Shown: positions 23,626-32,010 of the stretch, in pieces
Layout: each line of letters opens with the position of its first letter
How positions within the stretch are numbered: position 1 is the first letter of the stretch
NCBI GenBank assembly: GCA_965202915.1
Contig: OZ241847.1
Span: 1-64,000, forward strand
Source: G965202915 sp965202915
GTDB lineage: Bacteria; Pseudomonadota; Gammaproteobacteria; Eutrophobiales; Eutrophobiaceae
Direction of reading: 5' to 3'
Length of the DNA: 64,000 nucleotides
The notes under the pieces: model-generated
What the model saw: the letters and a program-made list of their open reading frames with translations, nothing else
The model's database searches: none
Told to the model about the DNA's origin: nothing
Made by a program: the position numbers and the translations under genes

Positions 23626-24219
23626 ATGAAAAGTTCGTTTCAGCATATACAAATGATTTTAATGATCGTAATGATGGTGGTGTTTTTGCCCGGCGCCAAT
23701 GCGATGCCGGCGGCAGGGTCTGATATGAGTTACGCGACACTGCAAGACCTGGCCGAGCGCGAGCAGTTGAATGACCTCGCAGAAGCTGCCGGCAAGGACT
23801 ATCCGGATGTGACCGGTGAGGAGTTGGCGATTTGGCTGGCTGATGGGGACATGTCGGACTGGACTGAGCAATTGCCGGAGCAGGTTGGCGTCGTCGTGAA
23901 ACGCCTGGAGAAGGTATTGCAGGATTCAAGCGCGGAAGCCGACGGCTACCTGGCTGGGCAGTACACGGTGCCTTTGGAGAGAGTGCCCGATGTGGTGCGG
24001 GTCAAGGTGACGGATATTGCGGTGAGCCGGTTATTTGGTGGTGAGCAGGACAGTGAGCGCGCAGTGCGCTATCGAGATGCGATCCGGTTTTTCGAGAAGG
24101 TGGCCGGCAGGATAATCGATTTGGATATTGTTGCAGCCGAAGACTCTTCAGACTCTTCGGCGCGCTTTTCCGGCGCCACGCCAGGATTAAAACGGGAAAA
24201 TCTTAAAGGGTTCATTTAG
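23626..24219 (+). CDS. Head completion protein (Mu gp36 / DUF1320) with a signal-like extension
   Basis: A 197-residue protein. From residue 34 (MSYATLQDLAEREQLNDLA) it matches DUF1320, the Mu gp36-type protein that joins head and tail. Conserved parts are GYLAGQYTVPLERVPDVVRV, the tail-facing DIAVSRLF and an acidic C-terminus. The first 33 residues are hydrophobic with a signal-peptide-like end (FLPGANA), which is unexpected for a cytoplasmic assembly protein. The upstream ATG has a good GGAGG site; the inner ATG at 23725 has a weaker AGGG. Either start may be used. Confidence 0.85.
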   Translation: MKSSFQHIQMILMIVMMVVFLPGANAMPAAGSDMSYATLQDLAEREQLNDLAEAAGKDYPDVTGEELAIWLADGDMSDWTEQLPEQVGVVVKRLEKVLQDSSAEADGYLAGQYTVPLERVPDVVRVKVTDIAVSRLFGGEQDSERAVRYRDAIRFFEKVAGRIIDLDIVAAEDSSDSSARFSGATPGLKRENLKGFI

Positions 24220-24636
24220 TTGGGTCTGCTTGCCGACATAAAGACCAGGCTTGAGAGTGTCGATGCAGTCAAGTCGGTCAAGGGCGCTGCCCGTTTATCG
24301 TCGGCCAGGGCAGATAAAATCAGGGATACCGCATTCATTTTTTTTCTGAATGCGTCGGCCGGCGACAACGGGCTGGTCAATGGTGTGCGGCAGCAGGTGA
24401 CTATCAGATTTGCCGTGTTACTGGCGATTGGGAATCAGCGCGATCAGCGTGGAGAGTCAGGGATGAGTGAGGTTGAGATCGCCCGCGATCAGGTTTTGAT
24501 GGCGATGTTGGGCTGGATGCCTGACGGCGAATACAGTGCAGTCATCTACCGTGGTGGGCGGCTGGTGGATATTCGAGAGAATGTTTTGTGGTGGCAGGAC
24601 GAGTTTGAGACTACGCGGTTGATTTCCGCAGTGTGA
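24220..24636 (+). CDS. Tail terminator-like protein (Gp37 position)
   Basis: A 138-residue alpha/beta protein following DUF1320, the place of the tail terminator or completion protein (Mu gp37-like) in Mu-type phages. Marks are LLADIKTRLESVDAVKSVKG, FAVLLAIGNQRDQRG and a long conserved VLMAMLGWMPDGEYSAVIYR. The protein would cap the tail tube and join it to the head. It starts with TTG directly after the preceding stop codon, suggesting translational coupling. Confidence 0.78.
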   Translation: MGLLADIKTRLESVDAVKSVKGAARLSSARADKIRDTAFIFFLNASAGDNGLVNGVRQQVTIRFAVLLAIGNQRDQRGESGMSEVEIARDQVLMAMLGWMPDGEYSAVIYRGGRLVDIRENVLWWQDEFETTRLISAV

Positions 24637-24646
24637 GGAACAGGTT

Positions 24647-24937
24647 ATGAAAAAATACGGAGTTATTTTAGCGGTGGCGGCGGCGATTGCACTCATCATC
24701 TGGGCATTCATCGTCAGTTTTTACTGGGGCATGGGCGCGTTGGCGTTGACGGTGGCGGCCTGTTGGGGCGTGGCTGAATTTTGGATTTACGAAGAGGCGA
24801 CCGATGACGAGACCTATGCCGGCGAGGGCATGGCATTGTACGCCGCCGCCAGGTTGTGTCGGTCTGCCGGCGGCGTGATCCTGGGTTTGATCCTTATTTT
24901 AACGCTGATCGTCTGGACGATTCAGATGCTGATTTGA
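24647..24937 (+). CDS. Small membrane protein in the tail module
   Basis: A 96-residue protein with three hydrophobic stretches: GVILAVAAAIALIIWAFIV, ALALTVAACWGVAEFWIY and GGVILGLILILTLIVWTIQM. The loop between the second and third is acidic. No family is recognised. A membrane protein within the connector-tail genes is unusual; it might act in superinfection exclusion or DNA entry. A GAGG-like site precedes the ATG. Confidence 0.7.
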   Translation: MKKYGVILAVAAAIALIIWAFIVSFYWGMGALALTVAACWGVAEFWIYEEATDDETYAGEGMALYAAARLCRSAGGVILGLILILTLIVWTIQMLI

Positions 24938-24980
24938 GGTATTGCATGAAAATCCTGCGCGGCAAGTTGGGGGTGTGAAC

Positions 24981-25127
24981 GTGGCTAAAGAGATAAATTA
25001 TGAAGCGAAGCAGGGCCCGCCGCCTGAAGCAGATCTGGATTGGCCTGCCGAGGGCGGCACTTATGTTCGTGATCCGAAGACGGGCAAGTTGAAACCAGTT
25101 AGAGAGGAACCAAAAAATGACGCTTAG
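24981..25127 (+). CDS. Small phage protein before the tail tube gene
   Basis: A 48-residue hydrophilic peptide, MAKEINYEAKQGPPPEADLD, then WPAEGGTYVRDPKTGKLKPV. Short proteins with the phrase GG-x-Y-x-RDP-x-TG occur before the tail tube or sheath in transposable phages (Mu gp38 position). The start is inferred: GTG at 24981 follows GGGGG at suitable distance, while a TTG at 24942 would give 61 residues. The end overlaps the tail tube gene by 11 nt. Confidence 0.6.
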   Translation: MAKEINYEAKQGPPPEADLDWPAEGGTYVRDPKTGKLKPVREEPKNDA

Positions 25128-26058
25128 ATACAGGCGCAAGTTGATCCTGGCGAAGGTAGAGGCCACCGCCGGTACCGCCGAGGCGCTGGCGGCCGCGGAT
25201 GCGGTGTTGGCGTCCAATATTGAGCTGACGCCGCTGGCGGGGGATACGGTGTCCCGCGAGATCGAATATCCCTACTATGGAAACTCGTCGCAGATCCCGG
25301 TGAATACGCATCAGCAGTTATCGTTTCGGGTGGAGCTGGCCGGCAGCGGCACAAAAGGCACCGAGCCGGCATGGGGTAAGTTGTTCCAGGGTTGCGGCCT
25401 GGCCGAGGTTAAAACGGCCCGGACGAAGGTCGATTACACGCCGGTCAGTACCGGCGAGAAGACCTTAACGCTTTCATTGAATATCGACGGTCAGATGCAC
25501 TCGCTGGCGGGCGCACGCGGCACGTTCACCATCGAACAGGGCGCCAATCAAATCCCTTATATCAATTTTACGTTCACCGGTCTCTGGCAGGACCCCGCGA
25601 GCACGGCGGCGGTGGCGAATCCGAATTTCGCCGGCTTCAAAGCGCCGGTCATTGGTTCCAACGACAACACGCCCGTGTTTTCTTTTATGGGCGTCAGCGA
25701 TTTGGGGCTCAGCACGTTTTCATACGATCATGCGAATGAGGTCGTGCACAGGGAGCTGATCGGTGCGGATAACGAAGTGCTGATCACGGGTCGCCAACCG
25801 ACGGGCAGCGTGACCATCGACGCGCCGGCCTACAGCAAGCTGAATCTGCCCAAAGGCGCCCGCGATGGCACCACCGGTGCGTTGTCCGTTCAGCATGGGG
25901 TGGGCGACGGTAACATTATCGAAATCACCGCCCCGAAGGTTCAACCGTCCGCGGTCTCGTATTCCGAAGCCTCGGGCACGATGCAGGCGCAGGTGGCCTT
26001 AACCTTCCTGCCGCACCGCGCGGCCGGCAATGACGAGATCCGGGTGACGGTACGATGA
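25117..26058 (+). CDS. Major tail tube protein
   Basis: A 313-residue protein of the siphovirus tail tube type found in B3-like phages. It begins MTLRYRRKLILAKVEATAGT, a typical tube-protein start, and is otherwise mostly beta structure (GEKTLTLSLNIDGQMHSLAG, then GARGTFTIEQGANQIPYINF and YSEASGTMQAQVALTFLP). It assembles as stacked hexamers around the tape measure. No Ig-like C-terminal domain is seen. The following gene starts 4 nt before its stop. Confidence 0.85.
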   Translation: MTLRYRRKLILAKVEATAGTAEALAAADAVLASNIELTPLAGDTVSREIEYPYYGNSSQIPVNTHQQLSFRVELAGSGTKGTEPAWGKLFQGCGLAEVKTARTKVDYTPVSTGEKTLTLSLNIDGQMHSLAGARGTFTIEQGANQIPYINFTFTGLWQDPASTAAVANPNFAGFKAPVIGSNDNTPVFSFMGVSDLGLSTFSYDHANEVVHRELIGADNEVLITGRQPTGSVTIDAPAYSKLNLPKGARDGTTGALSVQHGVGDGNIIEITAPKVQPSAVSYSEASGTMQAQVALTFLPHRAAGNDEIRVTVR

Positions 26059-26330
26059 AACCCATCCAACCGCCGAATCCGGGTCTGGAACATAGCGTGG
26101 CTGGCCATGATGCCTTGCCGATAGTGGTCGACGGCATCGATAATGGGAGGCCGGGGGTGATCCGGTCCACGTGGATTTTGAGTGATGATGAGTTGGCGGC
26201 GCTGCAAAAGACCAGGCGGGTCGAATTACTGGTCCATGGGAACGAGCATCCTGCTGTTTCTGTGATTGTTTTGACTGATCCCGACGCATCCGAGACCCGG
26301 GTATGCATTTATGACCGGTCGTTCCGATGA
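26055..26330 (+). CDS. Tail-module protein, copy A of a paralogous pair
   Basis: A 91-residue protein starting MKPIQPPNPG. It shares with the next gene the order MKPI, LP, NG-x-P, RSTW-x-L, then D-x-L and ELL near the C-terminal third, so the two are ancient duplicates. Predicted beta strands (HPAVSVIVLTD) follow. Function unknown; the position after the tail tube suggests a tail accessory protein. It overlaps both neighbours by 4 nt. Confidence 0.7.
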   Translation: MKPIQPPNPGLEHSVAGHDALPIVVDGIDNGRPGVIRSTWILSDDELAALQKTRRVELLVHGNEHPAVSVIVLTDPDASETRVCIYDRSFR

Positions 26331-26587
26331 AACCGATCAAGACTGTTGAGGCCAATGCCATGTTGCAGGCGGTGGGGTGCGAACCGTTACCCTTATGCCT
26401 GAGCACGCTGAGCAACGGCACCCCACTCATGCGCTCGACCTGGGCATTGACTGATGAGGACGTCGTGCTCCTGACAAAAAGCAAAAAGATAGAATTGCTG
26501 TTATATACCGATCAACATCCACCCGTGGCGTTGAGTATATTGCCGGAACAGGCGGTATCCGCACCCACACCGGCGAGGCCACAATAA
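26327..26587 (+). CDS. Tail-module protein, copy B of a paralogous pair
   Basis: An 86-residue protein starting MKPIKTVEANAM and sharing LMRSTWALTDEDVVLLTKSK with the matching RSTWILSDDELAALQKTRR of copy A, followed by KIELLLYTDQHPPVALSIL. The C-terminus is short and proline/alanine-rich. No outside family is recognised. It overlaps the chaperone gene by one base. Confidence 0.7.
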   Translation: MKPIKTVEANAMLQAVGCEPLPLCLSTLSNGTPLMRSTWALTDEDVVLLTKSKKIELLLYTDQHPPVALSILPEQAVSAPTPARPQ

Positions 26588-26922
26588 TGTTCAAACTTGC
26601 TGATAAAAACAAGGCTTACCAGCGCGTAGTCCAGATTCAGGTTCCGAGCGACGGTGGCAAGACCTCCGCTGAATCGTTCACGGCGCATTTTAAGTTGCTG
26701 CCGGTGTCGGAGTTGCAGGCGCTGTTGAAGCGCAAGAGGATCACTGATCGGGAGTTGATCGGCGCGGTGCTGGTCGGGTGGGAGCACATCCAGGACAGCG
26801 ATGGCACGCCGTTGGAGTTTGGCAAGGAGAACTTGAACCGGCTTTGCGATATCGCGTACTGGTCCCGGGCGGTGTTCAATGATTATATGGACTTCGCCGC
26901 GGGGTTGCCGGCAAAAAACTAA
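26587..26922 (+). CDS. Tail assembly chaperone, short form (lambda gpG-like)
   Basis: A 111-residue protein between tail tube and tape measure genes, where siphophages keep their tail assembly chaperone. Marks are AESFTAHFKLLPVSELQALL and LIGAVLVGWEHIQDSDGTPL, ending DYMDFAAGLPAKN. Its last codons are A-AAA-AAC-TAA, a slippery heptamer directly at the stop, so part of the ribosomes should shift into the following frame and make a longer G-T type protein. The short form would coat the tape measure in excess. Confidence 0.85.
   Translation: MFKLADKNKAYQRVVQIQVPSDGGKTSAESFTAHFKLLPVSELQALLKRKRITDRELIGAVLVGWEHIQDSDGTPLEFGKENLNRLCDIAYWSRAVFNDYMDFAAGLPAKN
26913..26919 (+). other. Programmed -1 frameshift site (A AAA AAC)
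   Basis: AAAAAAC lies in the exact X-XXY-YYZ register of the chaperone frame, with the stop codon next. A GC-rich stretch follows (GCCGCCGCCCGGC through GGCGGCGGC) that could form a stimulating structure. Lambda and many other siphophages use such a site between G and T. Confidence 0.82.
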
Positions 26923-27239
26923 AGGCCGCCGCCCGGCATTGGTCGGGCCGTGGCGGCGGCAAAGACGAGTTGGCCGAGGATGCGGCGCTGCTGGGCATTG
27001 AAATTGAGCCGCCGGCCGATGATTTTGAGGTATTACCGGAGAATTGGGACGTGGTGACGGCGTTTAGGGTTGTGCAGACACAATGGCGATATGGGCCGTC
27101 CGGAGATCGCCTGGGGTTGGATTATGGTGCCTGCCAGGTGGCGCTGAAGGCGTCCGGCCTCAAAATCAAGTTTAAGCGGGTGTTTGCCGGACTGCAGGTG
27201 ATGGAGTATGCGGTGTTGGATTATTTGTGCAATACGTAA
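26919..27239 (+). CDS. T-extension of the tail assembly chaperone (DUF1799-like), made by frameshift
   Basis: The -1 frame is open from the slippery site and gives LKAAARHWSGRGGGKDELAE, then EIEPPADDFEVLPENWDVVT and a DUF1799-like end (LGLDYGACQVALKASGL through VMEYAVLDYL). No ATG exists in this frame near its beginning, which favours expression as a fusion of about 217 residues. In lambda, gpGT recruits the tail tube protein to the tape measure. The first in-frame alternative start, TTG at 26970, has no good ribosome site. Confidence 0.82.
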   Translation, partial: LKAAARHWSGRGGGKDELAEDAALLGIEIEPPADDFEVLPENWDVVTAFRVVQTQWRYGPSGDRLGLDYGACQVALKASGLKIKFKRVFAGLQVMEYAVLDYLCNT

Positions 27240-27418
27240 ACCAGGATTTCAACCAAGAGACGAAACGCGCACACGCAGACAACCAGGAATAGTATGAACA
27301 GAGCAGCCCAGACAAGGTTTTCTGCCAAGGCATTCAGGCAGAGAAAAAAAATAAGCCCGACTGCCCCCGCAATCAGCCAATCGCCAGGTGAATATTCTGT
27401 TGTTTCCTTGTCGTCCAT
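27221..27418 (-). CDS. Possible antisense two-segment membrane protein
   Basis: The 193-bp gap between the chaperone and tape measure genes carries, on the opposite strand, 65 codons for a protein with acidic N-terminus (MDDKETTEYSPGD) and two hydrophobic stretches (WLIAGAVGLIFFLCLNALA and LVWAALFILFLVVCVCAF). It looks like a real small membrane protein, but it has no ribosome site and its 3' end overlaps the chaperone extension. It may be a lysogenic-conversion gene or chance. Confidence 0.38.
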   Translation of the reverse strand: MDDKETTEYSPGDWLIAGAVGLIFFLCLNALAENLVWAALFILFLVVCVCAFRLLVEILVYVLHK

Positions 27419-27432
27419 GAGAGAAGTATAAC

Positions 27433-30432
27433 ATGGCCAGAGATTTAAGGTTAGGCATACGGTTGACCGCCGATGGCAAGGGCTTTGTTGGTGAGGTGCG
27501 GGTTGCAGAAAAGGAGTTTAAGCGGTTCACGGGCGGCGTGAACCGTGGAGAGGAAGCGCATCGTCGCTATAGCCGCTCGGCGAGGGAAGCGGCACGACAG
27601 ACGCGCAGCGCCCACGGGCAAGTGCTTAAATATGCCGGCGCTTTCATTGGTCTGAGTCAAGCCATCAATGCGACACGCGGCACAATCGCGTTAGCAGACC
27701 AATATACCGAGCTGAATAACCGTTTGCGACTGGTCACCGATTCGAATGCTGGGCTGGAGCAGGTGCAGGGGCGGCTTTTGGTGATTTCACAAGAAACGCG
27801 CACCGACCTGGCGGCCAACGCGCAGCTGTATAGCAAATTGGCGTTGTCCATCGATGCCCTGGGGCGTTCTGAATCGGAAGTGCTGCAAGTCACCAAATTG
27901 CTCAATCAGCAGGTAGCCATAGGCGGCAATAATGCCATCGAAGCCCGTGCCGGCTTGGTTCAATTTGCGCAGGGGTTGGCCAGCGGCCGGCTGCAAGGCG
28001 ACGAGTTGCGTTCGGTAATGGAAAATCTGTTGGGCGTTAGTTCCGGACTGATCATTGGCTTTCAACGCCTGCGTGAGCAGGGCAAAATTTCATTTGACGT
28101 GACCCGCGGGAATATTCGCGAGCTGGCCGCCGCCGGCAAGTTGACGACCGAGCTGCTATTTGATGCGGTACTTGCCAGCGGCGAGGACACCGAGCGGAAA
28201 TTCCGCGAAGTGGCGCTTACCGTCAGCGGCGGGACGACGCAAATTAGTAACGCAGTCCTGACTGCTATCGGAGTTGTGGATGAGGTCACCGGCATATCCG
28301 GCGAATTTGCCGCCCAACTCAGCGGCGTTGCCGATTCCATCAACGGAATCAACCTCGATGAGTATATAGGCACGCTTGGTTATCTTGATGATGTGCTGGT
28401 GCTTTTAGCCGCCCGCTTTGCCGGCCCGTTCGCAGCTGGCCTGGTCAAAAGCACGGCACTATCGGCGCTGGCTACGGCCCAGACTGCCAGGCTGCACCTT
28501 GCGCTTGCGAGCATGGATGGGCACAGTCGCCGGGCGGCGATTGGTATGACCATAGCCAGTCGGTCAGCGGCGGCATTCCGAGGGAGCATGGCCCTTTTAG
28601 GAGGGCCTGCCGGGGTGATCACGCTGGGTGCGACAGCCCTGTTTTTGTTGGCGCAACGCACCCGGGAAGCCAGGGCCGAGTTGGTTAAGATGCCTGACGA
28701 GATCGAGCGGGTGGTCGAGCGCATAGAAAAATTAAACGAGGTCCAGCGCGCCCGGCGCCGGCGGGCACTGCAAAGTGAGATAGCAGAGCGGCAAAAGGAG
28801 ATAGACCGGCTCACAAGCGCGGTCAATGATGACACTAGCGTGCGTGGTTATGGATTAAATCTTATTGACCGGGGGCAGGCGCGTGAGGAGATAGCGTTGC
28901 TGCGTAAGGTCCAGGCGGCCCGCGAGCAAGAGCTGCGCCTGCTGGACCCGTCTGCGCTACGTACATATCAGGCGCAGCAGGAAGCGAGTGCCGCCGCCAA
29001 TAAGCAAGCATCATCCTCATTAAAGGAATTAGGTGATTCGTATGCTGAAACAAAAGCGCGGTCGGCGGATTTTTTAGCGGTTCAAAAAGAATTACTTAGC
29101 GAGCGCGAAAGCTTAGAGGCGCAATATCAATCCCGGTTGAAAAAGTTGCGTGGTGACCGCGACCCGCGCGAACTGGCCGGTGACGTGGAATACAAAGAGG
29201 CTATTCGCCGGGCGCGGGCCGAGCTGGATAAGGGTTTGGCCGAGCTGGAAAACAAGCAAAACAGGGAGGCCGCCCAGGCCATTGAGGATCGGGCTGAACG
29301 ACATGCGCGCGCGGTGGAGCAAATCAATCGAGACAGATTGTCCCTGCTGCCGCCGTTGGAGCAGGAGCGGGCGGCCGCCGAGGAGGCGCTGCGAACGGCG
29401 CTGGCGGGCCTGGATGAGACTGCGGCCGGATACGATGCGCACCTGGCGGATGCGAAAGCGAATTATGAGAGCCGTATTGCCCGGGCGGAGGATGAGGCGC
29501 TGAATGAGCAGCGCGAGCGCCACGCGGAGGCGGTCGCGGCGATCAACGAGGCAAACCTGTCCCTGCTGCCGCCACTGGAGCAGGCGCGAGCGGCCGCAGA
29601 CCAATGGCGGCGCGATCAGCTCAGCGGCCTGAGCCAGGCCGAGGCCGGCTACTCGACGTTCGTCGCCCGCGTGGACCATTTATACCGACATGAGCTCGCC
29701 CAGGCCTATGAAGAAGATGCCGAGCGCCGGCGCGAGGCCGCGGACAAGGCACTGGCGGAATCGACCCGCTTTGAGGATGGTATTACCCGAGCGCTGCTCA
29801 GCTACCAGCAGCGCGGCGAGGATGCGGCGTCGGCGGTGGAAGGTGCGGTCACGCGCGGTCTTGACTCTATGACGAGTTCATTAACCGACTTTGTCACCAC
29901 CGGTAAATTTCAATTTCGTGATCTGGTGGGCAGCATCTTGAATGACCTGGCCCGTATAGCCATCCAACGCAGCCTAGTCGAACCGCTTGCGCAGGGGCTC
30001 AGCGGCGCATTGGGCGGACTCTTTGGCGGGGGTGGCGGTGGCGGTGCCGCGGCCACCGGTGGGTTCTTTGCCGGCGTCCAGTATCACACCGGCGGCATCG
30101 TCGGCGCCGACGGCCGGCCGCGGAAAATACCGGCGGCGTTGCTCGCCGGCGCGCCGAGATTGCACGCCGGCGGCCTGGCGGGCGATGAGGTGCCGGCCAT
30201 CCTGCGCCGCGGTGAGGAGGTGTTGCCGGCGAATCATCCGCGTCATCGCGCCAATGCCGGCGGCGCGATGACGGTGAACGTGACACAGAGCTTTGATTTT
30301 CGCGGCGCCGATGAGTCCGCCATCGGGCGACTGCGCGCCGAAGCCGAGCGCATCAAGCGGGAGACGGTCGCGACCGTCTATGAGAATTTGACCGGCAACC
30401 GCCGCTGGCTGGCCGCGACCCGCGGTCGGTAG
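27433..30432 (+). CDS. Tape measure protein
   Basis: A 999-residue protein that sets tail length and is threaded inside the tail tube; at the usual 0.15 nm per residue the tail would be roughly 150 nm. The N-terminal tape-measure domain spans about 60-260 (NNRLRLVTDSNAGLEQVQGR and GNNAIEARAGLVQFAQGLAS). Hydrophobic segments lie at about 335-420. A coiled-coil middle holds two related repeats around LSLLPPLEQERAAAEEAL and LSLLPPLEQARAAADQW. The C-terminus has a lambda-type tape measure domain (SLTDFVTTGKFQFRDLVGSI) and a glycine-rich linker. The next gene follows 2 nt later. Confidence 0.94.
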   Translation: MARDLRLGIRLTADGKGFVGEVRVAEKEFKRFTGGVNRGEEAHRRYSRSAREAARQTRSAHGQVLKYAGAFIGLSQAINATRGTIALADQYTELNNRLRLVTDSNAGLEQVQGRLLVISQETRTDLAANAQLYSKLALSIDALGRSESEVLQVTKLLNQQVAIGGNNAIEARAGLVQFAQGLASGRLQGDELRSVMENLLGVSSGLIIGFQRLREQGKISFDVTRGNIRELAAAGKLTTELLFDAVLASGEDTERKFREVALTVSGGTTQISNAVLTAIGVVDEVTGISGEFAAQLSGVADSINGINLDEYIGTLGYLDDVLVLLAARFAGPFAAGLVKSTALSALATAQTARLHLALASMDGHSRRAAIGMTIASRSAAAFRGSMALLGGPAGVITLGATALFLLAQRTREARAELVKMPDEIERVVERIEKLNEVQRARRRRALQSEIAERQKEIDRLTSAVNDDTSVRGYGLNLIDRGQAREEIALLRKVQAAREQELRLLDPSALRTYQAQQEASAAANKQASSSLKELGDSYAETKARSADFLAVQKELLSERESLEAQYQSRLKKLRGDRDPRELAGDVEYKEAIRRARAELDKGLAELENKQNREAAQAIEDRAERHARAVEQINRDRLSLLPPLEQERAAAEEALRTALAGLDETAAGYDAHLADAKANYESRIARAEDEALNEQRERHAEAVAAINEANLSLLPPLEQARAAADQWRRDQLSGLSQAEAGYSTFVARVDHLYRHELAQAYEEDAERRREAADKALAESTRFEDGITRALLSYQQRGEDAASAVEGAVTRGLDSMTSSLTDFVTTGKFQFRDLVGSILNDLARIAIQRSLVEPLAQGLSGALGGLFGGGGGGGAAATGGFFAGVQYHTGGIVGADGRPRKIPAALLAGAPRLHAGGLAGDEVPAILRRGEEVLPANHPRHRANAGGAMTVNVTQSFDFRGADESAIGRLRAEAERIKRETVATVYENLTGNRRWLAATRGR

Positions 30433-30434
30433 TC

Positions 30435-31094
30435 ATGGCGGCATTTCCGAATATCCGCCCGAGCTCAATCGAGTGGTGGCTGGACAGTAATACGCTGGTG
30501 CATCAATCACCGCTGAGCCGGTCAACGCATACCCTGGAATTACCGGGCGCGCGGTGGCGGGTGAGTATGACTTTTTCCAATCTCCTGCGGCCCGAGCTGG
30601 ATGCACTCACCGCCTTTGTCAACGGCTTACGCGGTGCCGCCGGGCGGTTCACCTTTGGCCCGATACAACAAACGCCGGTTCCTGTGGTTTGGAATCCCGA
30701 TCTGATACTACCCTGGTTTGCCGAAATCAACATTGACAGCAGCAACCCCCTCCTCCAGAGTACCGTTACGGTGCCTGCGGGGGCAACTGAGGCGGTTGTG
30801 TTTTTTGGTAACCGTGCCATTGGCGCTGCACTCTTTGAGGCCGGATACTTTTTCAGCGTGAACAGCGAGCTGAAGCAGGTGACTGAGACGCCTCAATGGC
30901 CGGTGGGCGTTCCACCTCAAAACCTGGTTCACTTCACACCACCACTCAGGGCTGGCGTAACGGGTCGGGAAACGGTGGAACTGCTTGATCCGGTGAGTAC
31001 GTTTCGGTTGATCGACGATCAACAGGGCCGTGCCGGCTATCATGGCGGCGGCCGGGTGGGCGACGTCACGCTTGAGATCGTCGAGGCATTCTAA
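30435..31094 (+). CDS. Distal tail protein-like (after the tape measure)
   Basis: A 219-residue protein whose N-terminus (FPNIRPSSIEWWLDSNTLVH, then THTLELPGARWRVSMTFSNL) resembles the distal tail proteins that follow the tape measure in B3- and lambda-like phages. The remainder is predicted beta structure with GAGRF-like and YFFSVNSELKQVTETP segments, plus a C-terminal region with VSTFRLIDDQQGR. It should form the ring between tail tube and tip. The stop overlaps the next start (TAATG). Confidence 0.78.
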   Translation: MAAFPNIRPSSIEWWLDSNTLVHQSPLSRSTHTLELPGARWRVSMTFSNLLRPELDALTAFVNGLRGAAGRFTFGPIQQTPVPVVWNPDLILPWFAEINIDSSNPLLQSTVTVPAGATEAVVFFGNRAIGAALFEAGYFFSVNSELKQVTETPQWPVGVPPQNLVHFTPPLRAGVTGRETVELLDPVSTFRLIDDQQGRAGYHGGGRVGDVTLEIVEAF

Positions 31095-31615
31095 TGGCGA
31101 ATCAGATTTTAACGTTGTTGGTCGAGCTCGATTTTCAGGCGCAACCGGTGCGCTTGCACAGTGGCGTCGGCACGATAGCCTGGAACGGCGCCGAGTGGCT
31201 GGGCGTCGGAGCCCTGGGTAAAATCAGCAACGTCAGCGAGAGCACGGACCTGCAACCGGCGCGCATAAAACTGGCCTTGTCCGGTGTGCCTCCGGAAACC
31301 ATCGCTATATCATTGGGCGAACATTATCAAGGGCGGCGCGCGCGCATCTGGCTGGCCCTGGTTGATGAGGCCACCGACGGCGTGGGTATGCCTATCCTGC
31401 TGTTCTCCGGGATGATGGATTCCATGACCGGTACCCTGGGAGAAACCGGAGAGATCGCTGTGTCCTTGGAGAACCGCATGGCGGCGTGGTTGCGTCCCCG
31501 TGATCTGCGCTTCAACGAGGAAAGTCATCGGCTCCACTATCCCGCCGACCGGGGCTTTGAATTTCTGGCGGCTACGACTGAGAAATCCATTCTTTGGGGG
31601 CGGACTTTTCGATGA
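31094..31615 (+). CDS. Tail tip protein (DUF2163/gpL-like)
   Basis: A 173-residue protein with the pattern WNGAEWLGVGALGKISNVSE, then LQPARIKLALSGVPPETIAI and GRRARIWLALVDEATDGVGM, typical of the baseplate-hub type proteins that follow the distal tail protein in these phages. The C-terminus (LHYPADRGFEFLAATTEKSI, then LWGR) is a familiar ending in this family. Some relatives bind an iron-sulfur cluster; no such cysteines are present here. It overlaps the next gene by 4 nt. Confidence 0.8.
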   Translation: MANQILTLLVELDFQAQPVRLHSGVGTIAWNGAEWLGVGALGKISNVSESTDLQPARIKLALSGVPPETIAISLGEHYQGRRARIWLALVDEATDGVGMPILLFSGMMDSMTGTLGETGEIAVSLENRMAAWLRPRDLRFNEESHRLHYPADRGFEFLAATTEKSILWGRTFR

Positions 31616-32010
31616 TCCTGGAGCGCCGTGCGGATTGGGAGCAGCGACTGTTTCAGTTCATTCAGGCAAGGTCGGGGTGGGCTTTTGAATGGGGCAAGCA
31701 CGACTGCTGCCTGTTCGCCGCCGACGCGGTTATCGCGATGACCGGGGTGGATCTGGCAGAGAAATATCGCGGTAAATATAACAGTGCGTCGGGCGCGAAG
31801 CGATTCGGTCGAGTTGAGGCGCTGGTCGTTAAAAGCGGGTTAAAGAAGCTGGATAACAAGCGCTTTGCACGGCGCGGGGACGTGGTGCTGATAGCGGGAA
31901 AAAGGCCGCTGTTGGGGGTTTGTGTCGGCGCGCAGTGTGTGGCGCCGGGGAAGAATCAATTGCTGCATTTCAAGATGAGCGGCGCATCCCGGGCGTGGAG
32001 GGTCGGCTGA
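31612..32010 (+). CDS. DUF6950/NlpC-P60-like tail protein (lambda gpK-like position)
   Basis: A 132-residue protein. The segment FEWGKHDCCLFAADAVIAMT carries the DC motif of DUF6950 and NlpC/P60-like phage tail proteins, in which the cysteine can be catalytic in peptidoglycan cutting. A second conserved part is RGDVVLIAG. It sits between gpL-like and J-like genes as lambda K does, and may help the tail cross the cell wall. The catalytic His is not certain here (a candidate is in LLHFKMSG). The ATG at 31612 overlaps the previous stop. Confidence 0.8.
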   Translation: MILERRADWEQRLFQFIQARSGWAFEWGKHDCCLFAADAVIAMTGVDLAEKYRGKYNSASGAKRFGRVEALVVKSGLKKLDNKRFARRGDVVLIAGKRPLLGVCVGAQCVAPGKNQLLHFKMSGASRAWRVG

